Part shown: in pieces, positions 23,764-31,522 of the stretch
Position numbering within the stretch: position 1 is the stretch's first letter
How the letters are laid out: each line of letters starts with the position of its first letter
Assembly: GCA_021787035.1 (NCBI GenBank)
Contig: JAJYMM010000207.1
Location: 1-42,753, forward strand
DNA: 42,753 bases
Direction of reading: 5' to 3'
Source of the DNA: Actinomycetes bacterium
GTDB taxonomy: Bacteria > Actinomycetota > Acidimicrobiia > Acidimicrobiales > Palsa-688
The notes under the pieces: generated by a model
Databases searched by the model: none
What the model saw: the letters and a program-made list of their open reading frames with translations, nothing else
Told to the model about the DNA's origin: nothing
Made by a program: the position numbers and the translations under genes

Positions 23764-24933
23764 CTACAGGAAGGGAGAGCCAGGGCGTCCTGAAAGGCCC
23801 CGCCTGGCGGCGGCGAGGAGGTTGCCCGCCGCGGCGAGGCCGTCTTCTCGGAGGTGGCGAAGCTCTTTGCGGAGGGCGTCGTTGTCCGACTCCAGCCGGC
23901 TGACCTCGGCCTCTAGCTGGCTGACCCGCTGCTCGTCCCTCTCTGCCCGGGCGGCAGCCGCCTCAAGGGCCGATTCGATGTTGGCGATGTGGCGGTCCTT
24001 CAGCTCAGTCGCCTGCTCGAAATGCAGTGCCCGGTGCCGCTCGGTGTCGTAGGCGGTCTCCATGCCGTGGCGGTCGCCCAGGGCGTCGTAGTACTCAGCC
24101 GCAGCAACTAGGGCGCTTTCGGGCTGACGGCGCAAGTCGCCGGGCGGCCTGAGCTCGGCCCACCCGGCCGGGAGGCCGGCCAACCAGCGTCCTAGGGACA
24201 TCTGGAGGCAGGTCAGCGCCTCGGTTGAGAAAGGGCTGTCGAGGCCCGTCGCGTGATGGCGCATCGCCCCCGACACGAAGCCTTTGGCACCCTGCGCGTC
24301 GACTTTGGCCGTTGGCCTCTCGGGCAGCACCTCTGCGAGGCGCCCGAGGAGGTTGGCACCTTCCTGCTCTGGGTGCTCGATGAAGTCTTCGTAGTGGACA
24401 ACGAGCACGCGTTCACCCGCTAGGCCGTCGAGCAGCTCGGTCAAGTAGAGCTGCCAGAGCGCCAAGGCGACGGAGAGGGGCCTCGCGTCGCGCTTGCGGA
24501 GCGAGAGAGCCGTGTCTACCGGGCTCCGGTCGACGAGCAGCCAGCAGAAGCGGCCCCCGAGCGCCGCCTTCCAAGCTGGCAGTGCCAGGCTGACGCGGGG
24601 GTCCTTCAAGACGAGCGGCCGCCCGGACGCCTCGGCCAGTAGCCGTTCCACGAGCACCTCGACCTTCCCAACCCAGCTCGGCGCTGAGTCTGCCACCAGC
24701 TGGCGGGCGGGGGGGCGGTCCCACGAGCCCCCTAGCGAGGCGAACAGCTCGTCGTTGAGCGCGTTCACGTCTTCGCGCTCGAAGTAGCCCTTGGGGTTGT
24801 CCTCCTGGGGAGGCAGCAGGTCGTCGTCCCGGCCCGCGAAGTACCCCGCCTTGGCGAGGAACCCCGCTACCGCGCTGGTCCCACTGCGGTGCATCCCGAC
24901 GATGGCAACGCCGGCGAGTTCGGGGCCGTCCAT
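23764..24933 (-). CDS. sulfotransferase-like protein with C-terminal coiled coil
   Basis: A 389-residue protein. The N-terminal P-loop-like PAPS motif is GMHRSGTSA (about 13-21). LVLKDPRVSLALPAW and LLVDRSPVDTALSLRKRD (about 130-150) match the 3'-phosphate-binding region of sulfotransferases, and VLVVHYEDFIEHPE is also typical. Residues about 300-370 form a coiled coil (EAAAARAERDEQRVSQLEAE, then SRLESDNDALRKELRHL). No signal peptide or membrane helix is seen. Set among glycosyltransferases, it probably sulfates a sugar on a lipid-linked glycan, held in a complex by the coiled coil. Its start is 35 bases from the divergent GT2 gene. Confidence 0.75.
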   Translation of the reverse strand: MDGPELAGVAIVGMHRSGTSAVAGFLAKAGYFAGRDDDLLPPQEDNPKGYFEREDVNALNDELFASLGGSWDRPPARQLVADSAPSWVGKVEVLVERLLAEASGRPLVLKDPRVSLALPAWKAALGGRFCWLLVDRSPVDTALSLRKRDARPLSVALALWQLYLTELLDGLAGERVLVVHYEDFIEHPEQEGANLLGRLAEVLPERPTAKVDAQGAKGFVSGAMRHHATGLDSPFSTEALTCLQMSLGRWLAGLPAGWAELRPPGDLRRQPESALVAAAEYYDALGDRHGMETAYDTERHRALHFEQATELKDRHIANIESALEAAAARAERDEQRVSQLEAEVSRLESDNDALRKELRHLREDGLAAAGNLLAAARRGLSGRPGSPFL

Positions 24934-24968
24934 GGCACCGAAGCTAGCGGAGGGTAGCCTCTAGGCGG

Positions 24969-25790
24969 ATGGGACGGCCCAAGCTCCTCGGGGTGCTGCT
25001 TTGTTACAACGACGGCGACCTCGTCGAAGACGCAGTCGGCCACCTCCGCGAGCAGGGCCACGAGCTCGTCGTCTGGGACCACGGGTCCACCGACGAGACG
25101 CCCGAGGTGCTCCGCCGCTTGGAGGGCGAGCTGCTCGAGCTCACGAGCATCCCGCGCGATTTCGACTTCTACAACCTCTACCCGGCGATGTCCCAGCACC
25201 TCTTGGACAACTACGTCGGCCGTTACGACTGGGTCTCTTGGCCAGACCAAGACGAGTTCTTGGAAGGCCCTGACCGGTCGAGGCCCTATGCCGAATGGCT
25301 CGAAGAGGTGGCCGCTTCACCCTATGACTGGATCCAGTTCAACAATTTCAATTACTGGTGGACCTCCGCCGACGACCCGGAAGTGAGGAGCGCACCGGAG
25401 CGGGTGCGCCATTATTGCCTCTGGCCCGACTGCGGCCCGCGCATAAGGTCCTGGCGGGCTTCGGCGACAAATACCCGCCAGTTCAACCATAACCCGCCCC
25501 AGGGCGAGCGCTACCCTCGCAATTTCAACCTCCGGCACTACCCGATGCGCTCCTTTGCCCAGATGCGCCGGCGTTTAGAGGTGGACCGCGCCGGCCTGCG
25601 TCGCGGGGGCAGCAATTTCCATTACGACAACATGAGCTTGTGGCCAGAGCGTCTAGCCATCCCACCCGAGCGGCTGCACTTCGATGACGGCACCTCCGAG
25701 CTCGACGCGTCGGTTGTCTTCGACTGGCGAAGCATTTATGGAAACGAGGCCAGCACGCGCGCTCCCGGGCCCGGCGGGGACGCGGGCTAG
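24969..25790 (+). CDS. GT2-like glycosyltransferase
   Basis: This 273-residue protein opens KLLGVLLCYNDGDLVEDAVG, followed by VVWDHGSTDETPEVL, the nucleotide-binding front of a family 2 (GT-A) enzyme. WVSWPDQDEFLEGP supplies the DxD-like metal motif. FNNFNYWWTSADDPEV and FNLRHYPMRSFAQMRRRL are typical of the Glyco_tranf_2_4 group, whose members add sugars to surface polysaccharides. The ATG lies 35 bases from the divergent sulfotransferase-like gene. The next gene starts 8 bases after its stop, so the two form an operon. Confidence 0.8.
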   Translation: MGRPKLLGVLLCYNDGDLVEDAVGHLREQGHELVVWDHGSTDETPEVLRRLEGELLELTSIPRDFDFYNLYPAMSQHLLDNYVGRYDWVSWPDQDEFLEGPDRSRPYAEWLEEVAASPYDWIQFNNFNYWWTSADDPEVRSAPERVRHYCLWPDCGPRIRSWRASATNTRQFNHNPPQGERYPRNFNLRHYPMRSFAQMRRRLEVDRAGLRRGGSNFHYDNMSLWPERLAIPPERLHFDDGTSELDASVVFDWRSIYGNEASTRAPGPGGDAG

Positions 25791-25798
25791 CGACCGGC

Positions 25799-27772
25799 GT
25801 GGCCCCACGGGAGGCCGGTGGCTCCCCTCCCCTGTACAAGCGTGGTGGTGGTTCGCTCACGGGCTGGGGGGCGGTAGTAGCCGTGAGCCTGGCTGCTGTG
25901 GTCCTTTCGTGGCGGCCGCTTGCGTGGGCCAAGGTGGCGCCCGGCCTTGACCCCTCCTGGCAGGCCGGCCTCGCTGATGGCTTCGAGCGGCACCTCCAGT
26001 GGGGCCGCCAGATCATCTTCACCTATGGGCCTTACGGGCTCGTTGACACCATCTTGCCCTTCGGTCGCCTGACCGTTTTGCTCGCGGTCCTGTTTGCCTT
26101 GGCCGCGACCTGGGGCCTTGCGGCGCTCGTCATAAGCGCGCTGCGCCCGGCCTGGGGTCTCCTGCCCGCGGGCCTGGTCGCCTGGGCCGCACTGGCCATA
26201 TCGAACAGCCACACCGGTTACGCGGACCTGGCGAGCGCCGCAGCGCTCGGGCTCGCGCTCGTTGCCCTTCGCACCGACGACGCCGGGAAGCGCCGCGCTG
26301 CCCTCGTCTTGCTGGGGGCGCTCGGCGGGTTCAGCTTGCTCACCAAGTTCAACGACGGCCTTGTCGCATCGGGGCTCTTGATGGTGGCGCTCGCCGCGGA
26401 GGGAGCGGGATTTGGGGCGCGGGCGCTCTTGCGCTCGGCGGGCGCCAGCGTTGCCGCCTTTGCCGTCGTCTTCCTAGCGGCGTGGGTGGGCGCGAGGCAG
26501 AGCCTCGGCAACTTGCCGAGCTACTTCTCGGGCTCGGTCTCTGTCGCCCTCGGCTACAGCTCTGCCATGAGCCTCTCGGAGGGCCGCCTGGCCGAGGACT
26601 TCTTCGCACTGGCCGTGGTCGCGCTATTGGCCTTGGTGTACCACCTCGCCGCTTCCAGGCCTATAGCTGGCCACGAAGTTCCGGACGCCAAGGCCGGCAA
26701 GGTCAGGCGCCTTGCGCTCTTTGCGTCGCTCGCGGGCTGGGGCTGGGCGGCGGTGAAGGAGGGGTTCGTGCGCCATGACACCCACGACCTCACGTTTTTC
26801 GGCCTAGCGCTGCTAGCGATCGCTTTGGCGCGTGTCAGGCGTCGTTTCCTCGGGGTGCAGGCCGGAGCACTCGCTGTCGCCGCGTGCCTGGCCTGCATTG
26901 CTGCCGGCGCTCCCCCTGAGCAGCTTCACTCCCCGGGCGCGAGCACGGCGGCCTTGGCCACCGACCTCCGCGTGGCGCTCGGCCTGGGCGGGTTCAAGCA
27001 GGCGCAGGTTGGCCTGCGCGCTCGGCTTTTGGCCGCAGGCAACGGGCTGCCGGCAGCAGCCCTGTCCCTCGTGGAGGGCCACAGCGTCGCCATCGAACCC
27101 GCTGATGCCGCGGCTGCGTACCTTTACCCGCAGCTCGACTGGGACCCCGAGCCCGTCCTCCAGGGCTATAGCGCCTACACGAGCTATCTGGACGGCCTCG
27201 GGGCCAAGTTCTTGGCCTCTTCGAGCGCCCCCGGGCGCATCGTCTATGACCCAGGGCAGGTGATCGGTGGCCGCGACCCCTGGATGGACCCGCCGGGCAC
27301 GCTCCTGTCGATGTACTGCAACTACAGCCAACTTGCTGTCGCCGGGCCGTGGCAGGTGCTCTCGCACATCTCTGAGCGTTGCGGCACCGCCCGCTTGGTC
27401 AAGACGGTCCGAGCCCGCTTCGGCGAGGAGGTCCACGTCCCTAGCCTGAGCGGTGACCTCGTGGCGGCGACGTTTTCCTTCGCCTCGCCACTCGTGTCCG
27501 AGTTGGAGGGCGTCTTGCTGAAGCCACCCAAGATGTCGATCAAGGTGTGGCCTGCTCACGGGCGGGCGACGGGACCGCCCCTCACATATCGTTTCGTCCC
27601 GGGGACTTCCAGCGACATGCACGTACTGGCGACGCCGGCCTCGCTCGGGTACTCCCCGGCGTTCACCCCGCCGGCGCTGCGCGCCGTCGAGCTCCGAGGT
27701 GGTGGGTGGGCGAGGGGGCAGGGGCTCATTACGGTTAATTTTTACGCGCTCCGCCTGGCGCGGCCGTCGTAG
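25799..27772 (+). CDS. large polytopic membrane protein, GT-C-like
   Basis: A 657-residue membrane protein with about 9-10 hydrophobic segments between residues 25 and 370, then a long soluble C-terminal part (about 375-657), probably extracytoplasmic. The first outside loop contains GLDPSWQAGLADGF and IIFTYGPYGLVD, a pattern seen in uncharacterised GT-C-type proteins, where acidic residues near the first loop are catalytic. It follows the GT2 gene by 8 bases. It starts with GTG. A role in transferring or exporting a lipid-linked sugar fits; no specific function can be assigned. Confidence 0.6.
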   Translation: MAPREAGGSPPLYKRGGGSLTGWGAVVAVSLAAVVLSWRPLAWAKVAPGLDPSWQAGLADGFERHLQWGRQIIFTYGPYGLVDTILPFGRLTVLLAVLFALAATWGLAALVISALRPAWGLLPAGLVAWAALAISNSHTGYADLASAAALGLALVALRTDDAGKRRAALVLLGALGGFSLLTKFNDGLVASGLLMVALAAEGAGFGARALLRSAGASVAAFAVVFLAAWVGARQSLGNLPSYFSGSVSVALGYSSAMSLSEGRLAEDFFALAVVALLALVYHLAASRPIAGHEVPDAKAGKVRRLALFASLAGWGWAAVKEGFVRHDTHDLTFFGLALLAIALARVRRRFLGVQAGALAVAACLACIAAGAPPEQLHSPGASTAALATDLRVALGLGGFKQAQVGLRARLLAAGNGLPAAALSLVEGHSVAIEPADAAAAYLYPQLDWDPEPVLQGYSAYTSYLDGLGAKFLASSSAPGRIVYDPGQVIGGRDPWMDPPGTLLSMYCNYSQLAVAGPWQVLSHISERCGTARLVKTVRARFGEEVHVPSLSGDLVAATFSFASPLVSELEGVLLKPPKMSIKVWPAHGRATGPPLTYRFVPGTSSDMHVLATPASLGYSPAFTPPALRAVELRGGGWARGQGLITVNFYALRLARPS

Positions 27773-27818
27773 TGAGTAGCGCCCGAGGGCTTTTGGCTAG
27801 TCCTGGCCATGTACTGCG

Positions 27819-27945
27819 GTGGGACGAGCGAGGGAGGCTGTCGGCGTGCCAGGAGACGGCGTTGGAGGTGAGCGAGCGGAGACCTTCGAGGCTTTTTACC
27901 GCTCACACCGCGCGGCTGTAGGGGGCTATGTGGCCGGCGGGTGGC
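27819..27945 (+). pseudogene. possible sigma-factor 5' remnant
   Basis: A short frame reads ETFEAFYRSHRAAVGGYVAG, which resembles the first helix of region 2 in ECF sigma factors or the start of related regulators. After this the frame loses any such similarity and the DNA turns into a gmd-like sequence. It looks like the truncated 5' end of a gene joined to another decayed one. Only about 20 residues support this. Confidence 0.3.
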
Positions 27946-27974
27946 CCCCACCCGCGGAGCCCCTGCGGTACGGC

Positions 27975-28502
27975 AAAGGCCTTCCGGTACTATACGACCC
28001 TCAACTACCAGGAGTCCTATGGTATCCACGCCTCTAATTGGATCCTGTTCAACCAAACGAGCCCGCGTCGAGGGCGAGAGTTGGTGGAGCGCAATATCTC
28101 CAATGGGGTGGCACGCATATCCCTAGGCCTCTAGAGCACCCTGAGCCTTGGAAACATCCACACGTCAAGGGATTTTGGCTACGCGGGCGACTATGTGGAC
28201 GTCATGTGGAGGATGCTCCCGCAGGAAAGCCCAAGCGACTACGTGGTGGCTACGGGGAAGACCTGGGCCGTCCGCCAGGTCCTCTATAGCCTTTGAGGCT
28301 GTAGGTATTGCCGACTGGGCCCCGTACGTCTCGACGGATGAATGCTTTTTCCGGCCAGCGGACGTTGACCGATTGGCGGGTGATGCCGCGAAGGCGAGGG
28401 ACCCGCTTGGTGGGAGCCAAAGGGCTGATTTTCCCGCGCGTCCTCGGCGAGATGGTCCGCGGTGACATCGCAATGGCGACGGCAAAGGCCGGCCTCCACT
28501 GA
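27975..28502 (+). pseudogene. gmd: GDP-mannose 4,6-dehydratase remnant (C-terminal half)
   Basis: Three frames in turn give the C-terminal half of Gmd. Frame one reads NYQESYGIHASNWILFNQTS and PRRGRELVERNISNGVARIS, hits an in-frame stop at 28132-28134, and resumes with LGNIHTSRDFGYAGDYVDVM and DYVVATGKTWAVRQ. Near 28280 the match shifts frame to FEAVGIADWAPYV and FFRPADVDRLAGDAAKAR, and near 28400 shifts again to GAKGLIFPRVLGEMVRGDIA. The N-terminal half with the NAD site is missing. One stop, two frameshifts and the truncation make it nonfunctional. An intact gmd would supply GDP-deoxysugars, so the locus may once have used them. Confidence 0.8.
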
Positions 28503-28653
28503 CGGAGCAGGCGCGTATTGTGCGGCGTTTGCAGCAACGGCTACGTTGAGCGTTCGCAGAACTACGAAGCGTGCTCGGGCGGGGATCTCGCTCGTTTCTG
28601 CTAGCTTTGCCGAACGGTGCTCTCGCGGAGAGTGACGGCCGCGAAAGGGGAAG

Positions 28654-30720
28654 ATGGCTCTGATCGCAATTATTGCGTTCGTAGGCATTGCGTTGGCCGC
28701 CTACCTTGTCCGCGGGAGACAGTCTTGGCGTCCAGCCCTCGTCATCGTGGCCTCTGCGGCACTATTGGTCCCGGTGGCCGCGTCGAGCTCCAGTTCCGCA
28801 ACACCTAGCCACAACGCGAGCCCTTCGGTACAGGAAGCGGAAGCCTTGCCTAGTCGGTTGGCCGACCAGGGAGGGACAGTCACCCTGGTAGGTAAGGTCC
28901 GGAACGCCGGGACCTGTCATGTGGCCGTCCTTCGTGATAGCGGTGTCAAAGTCACACTCCCCAAGCCCGTGAGCTGCAAGGACGGGTCTTACCGGGAGCG
29001 CGTGAGCTTTGCTCCGAGCGTTTTGAACAAGCCGGTTGTGGTCAAATTGGGGCTTTTCTCAGGTCGTGCCCGCGGCCTGTTTTATGTGGTGGTTGGAGGG
29101 AACCCGGCCGCTCCAGAGGTCTTGGAGGCACGGGCCGACCCGTGGGAACTCCCGGCCAAAGGCGGTTGGACGACAGTGCTCGGAAGGGTCCGCTTCGCCT
29201 CGACCTGCCACCTCGTAGCGCTCGACTGGCGCCACGGCGTACTCCCGTCCGAGAGTTGCTCAAAAGGGGACTTTAGCGAAAAGCTTTGGCTTTCGCCAAA
29301 CGAGCGCTATGTCGTCGAATCTCAGGCCTTTGAGATCGTGGCGACCAGCGCCGAGGGCACGGCCAAGGGGGAGTTCTTTGCCCGTCTTGCAGCCGCGGCC
29401 GGAGGGGTGCGGACCAAGGCCGCATCTGGCACTGCGACGGTTACTGCAACCCCGACATCGACTCCACTGGCAACGGGCGCACTGACAGGAGGCACCGGGT
29501 CCTCCAGCCTGACCGGAGGATCGTCTCCGGCCACGACCACTACGACCGCACCGACCACGACCACCGCGTCCACGACCACCGCGTCCACGACCACCGCGTC
29601 CACGACCACTGCGTCCACGACCACTGCGTCCACGACCACGACGACAGCGCTACCCACGACCACGACGACAGGGTTACCCACGACCACGACGACAGGGTTA
29701 CCCACGACCACGACCACGACCACGACCACCGGGGTCCCCACGACCACGACGACAGGGCTACCCACGACCACGACCACAGCGTCCACGACCACCACGACAG
29801 GGCTGCCCACGACCACGACGACAGGGCTACCCACGACCACGACGCTCACCTCCACCACGACGACGATCAACCCAAACGAGTCCGTGCAACAAGAGGACGC
29901 AGTGAACTGGTCTGGCTACGTGATGACCGGCTCCCAGGCGTACAGCCACGTACAGGGGACGTTTACCGTCCCCTCCCTAGCGAGCGAAAGCTGCAACTCT
30001 TTTATGGCCGAGTGGGTCGGTATCGATGGCTACAGTAACCAGGACCTCATCCAGGCTGGAGTAAACGAGAGCGCCACAAACCCGGCGACAGGTACCTGCG
30101 ATGCACCGCGCCGTTTCTACACTTCCGTCTGGTGGGAAATCCTCCCTAACTACGAGTACGAAGTCCCAATCCCTACCTGGGCCAACGGTAGCTTTGCAAC
30201 AGTCAGTGCCGGAAACCAGGTCACGGTCACGATTGGCCAGGTTGGCGGCAACTACTGCCCATCGGAGACATCCCAGTGCTGGCGCATAGACGTGATAGAC
30301 GATACGACCGGGGGGACCTTCGTCACCTACCAGCCATACAGCGGCCCAGGTGCGTCGGCCGAATGGATAGTCGAAGACATAGACCAAGCAGGCAATACCA
30401 CTTGCACGGCTAACCCTAACCCACCCCCGTATCTATGCCCGATGCCCAACTACACGCCAGCAGTTCAATTCACAGGGCTCGGGTTCACCCCGAACACCTA
30501 CTCAGGCTTGTACTCCTTGACCATGGTCCAAAAGGTCGCCGTTTCAGCGCCATCCCAGCTAGCCGACAACTACGACTTCAGCGTTTCATACGTCGGAGGG
30601 AGCCAAGCGTCTCCGGAGGGACTTGGGGCCTCGCTACCCATAACGAGTCATCCGCTCGGTAGCGTCGCGCCTAAGCGTGGCGGTGTGGGAGGCCAACCTT
30701 CCGTGACAAAGTCGGGCTAG
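28654..30720 (+). CDS. secreted G1 (eqolisin-type) glutamic peptidase with long Thr-rich linker
   Basis: A 688-residue protein. Residues 1-45 have one or two hydrophobic segments (signal or anchor). Two Ig-like modules (about 60-150 and 155-245) each have Cys pairs (GTCHVAVL, then SCKDGSY; STCHLVAL, then SCSKGDF). A tract of about 115 residues, almost all Thr with Ala, Ser, Gly, Leu and Pro (about 290-405), links to the peptidase domain starting NWSGY. Catalytic residues are Gln467 in LIQAGVN and Glu570 in SAEWIVED. The domain plan matches the gene at 17906 but the sequences differ clearly. Likely an extracellular acid-acting protease. Confidence 0.85.
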   Translation: MALIAIIAFVGIALAAYLVRGRQSWRPALVIVASAALLVPVAASSSSSATPSHNASPSVQEAEALPSRLADQGGTVTLVGKVRNAGTCHVAVLRDSGVKVTLPKPVSCKDGSYRERVSFAPSVLNKPVVVKLGLFSGRARGLFYVVVGGNPAAPEVLEARADPWELPAKGGWTTVLGRVRFASTCHLVALDWRHGVLPSESCSKGDFSEKLWLSPNERYVVESQAFEIVATSAEGTAKGEFFARLAAAAGGVRTKAASGTATVTATPTSTPLATGALTGGTGSSSLTGGSSPATTTTTAPTTTTASTTTASTTTASTTTASTTTASTTTTTALPTTTTTGLPTTTTTGLPTTTTTTTTTGVPTTTTTGLPTTTTTASTTTTTGLPTTTTTGLPTTTTLTSTTTTINPNESVQQEDAVNWSGYVMTGSQAYSHVQGTFTVPSLASESCNSFMAEWVGIDGYSNQDLIQAGVNESATNPATGTCDAPRRFYTSVWWEILPNYEYEVPIPTWANGSFATVSAGNQVTVTIGQVGGNYCPSETSQCWRIDVIDDTTGGTFVTYQPYSGPGASAEWIVEDIDQAGNTTCTANPNPPPYLCPMPNYTPAVQFTGLGFTPNTYSGLYSLTMVQKVAVSAPSQLADNYDFSVSYVGGSQASPEGLGASLPITSHPLGSVAPKRGGVGGQPSVTKSG
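29534..29870 (+). repeat. degenerate Thr-rich coding repeat
   Basis: ACGACC/ACGACA-based short repeats, mixed with GCGTCC and GGGYTACCC interruptions, encode the linker of the G1 peptidase. Short internal repeats are exact (for example five ACCGCGTCC/ACTGCGTCC units near 29565-29635), so the linker length can vary by slippage in steps of whole codons. Confidence 0.9.
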
Positions 30721-30903
30721 CTGGTCGGGGTCTCCTCCCTGTTGCATGCTCTTCGGGCTGGTGCCCACAACCCGCCGCCCAAGAGGACCAAGGAGCTCCT
30801 GTAACCGCGAATCCCGTCATCTAACCCAAAGCGCCGGCGATCCCACAGCGTTGTTAGACGGCCGCAGCCCTTTGCGCCCCGGAGCGCTCGAGCGCTCGCC
30901 GCT

Positions 30904-30958
30904 CGGCCCAGCCCCCCCAACTGACGCCGGCCCCCCTGGGGGGGCCGTTGTCTACGGA
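30904..30958 (+). terminator. GC hairpin, copy 2 of a repeated terminator-like element
   Basis: Same core as at 5888: ACTGACGCCGGCCCCCC, short loop, GGGGGGCCGTTGTC. It lies about 190 bases after the G1 peptidase stop, on the same strand. Similarity to copy 1 continues past the hairpin (GGCGGAGCACAAGACC here against GGCGAAGCACAGGACC there). Confidence 0.55.
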
Positions 30959-31271
30959 TGATGGCCAACGGCCCCCTACTGACAGGCGGAGCACAAGACC
31001 AATTGGCCAAACTCTACGGTCATCTTGGAAAGCAGGAGTCAACGCCTCGGTCGCCCCGTACGACAAGTCATATCTATCTCACCAACCCGAGTCAGGAAGG
31101 TACTGCCGTGATGAAATGGCCTCTGTCACGAGCTCGTTTTGGTGAAAGCCGTTCGTCGGAAAGGCGTCGGGTGACAGTGGGGAAATTAGCCTTTCCATGG
31201 GGAGGGCTACCTCGGAGATCGCGAGGCCTTGTCTCGAGAGACGAAGGCGACCAGGCTGTTGTGTCACCCTG

Positions 31272-31316
31272 GCGACAACGGCCCCCCTCTGGGGGGCCGG
31301 CGTCAGTGGGGGGTCC
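31272..31316 (-). terminator. GC hairpin, copy 3 of a repeated terminator-like element
   Basis: Read on the minus strand: ACTGACGCCGGCCCCCC, AGA-like loop, GGGGGGCCGTTGTC. It lies about 210 bases downstream of the minus-strand gene that ends at 31523, again in the gene's own orientation. Confidence 0.55.
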
Positions 31317-31522
31317 CTCGTCGCCTCGCGGCGAGACGCTCGCACGATTGCCTGGCGGGAGGCGCCGTGCGAGGTCGGAGCCCGGGGTGTGGAGGTGGCC
31401 AAGGCGGCGCTTCGCGGAGCCAGGTGCGAGGGGCCGGAACGCGCGCGGGAGGACCGAGTTGCTGCGCGGTTGGTGGGGGGCGGCCCAACACTGGGGCTGG
31501 CATTGGGTCCGCCTTAGGACGC

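Larger units (their letters stand above)
30721..31522. other. convergent intergenic region with two opposed hairpins
   Basis: About 800 bases lie between the G1 peptidase (plus) and the neocarzinostatin-like-domain gene (minus). It holds hairpin copies 2 and 3 in opposite directions. Open frames such as 30958-31599 have no recognisable motif. I see no RNA gene or other element in the rest. Confidence 0.5.

Noticed and set aside
26813-27622. 269-residue minus-strand frame
   Set aside because: It lies fully within the plus-strand membrane-protein gene, and its sequence shows only GC-driven composition.
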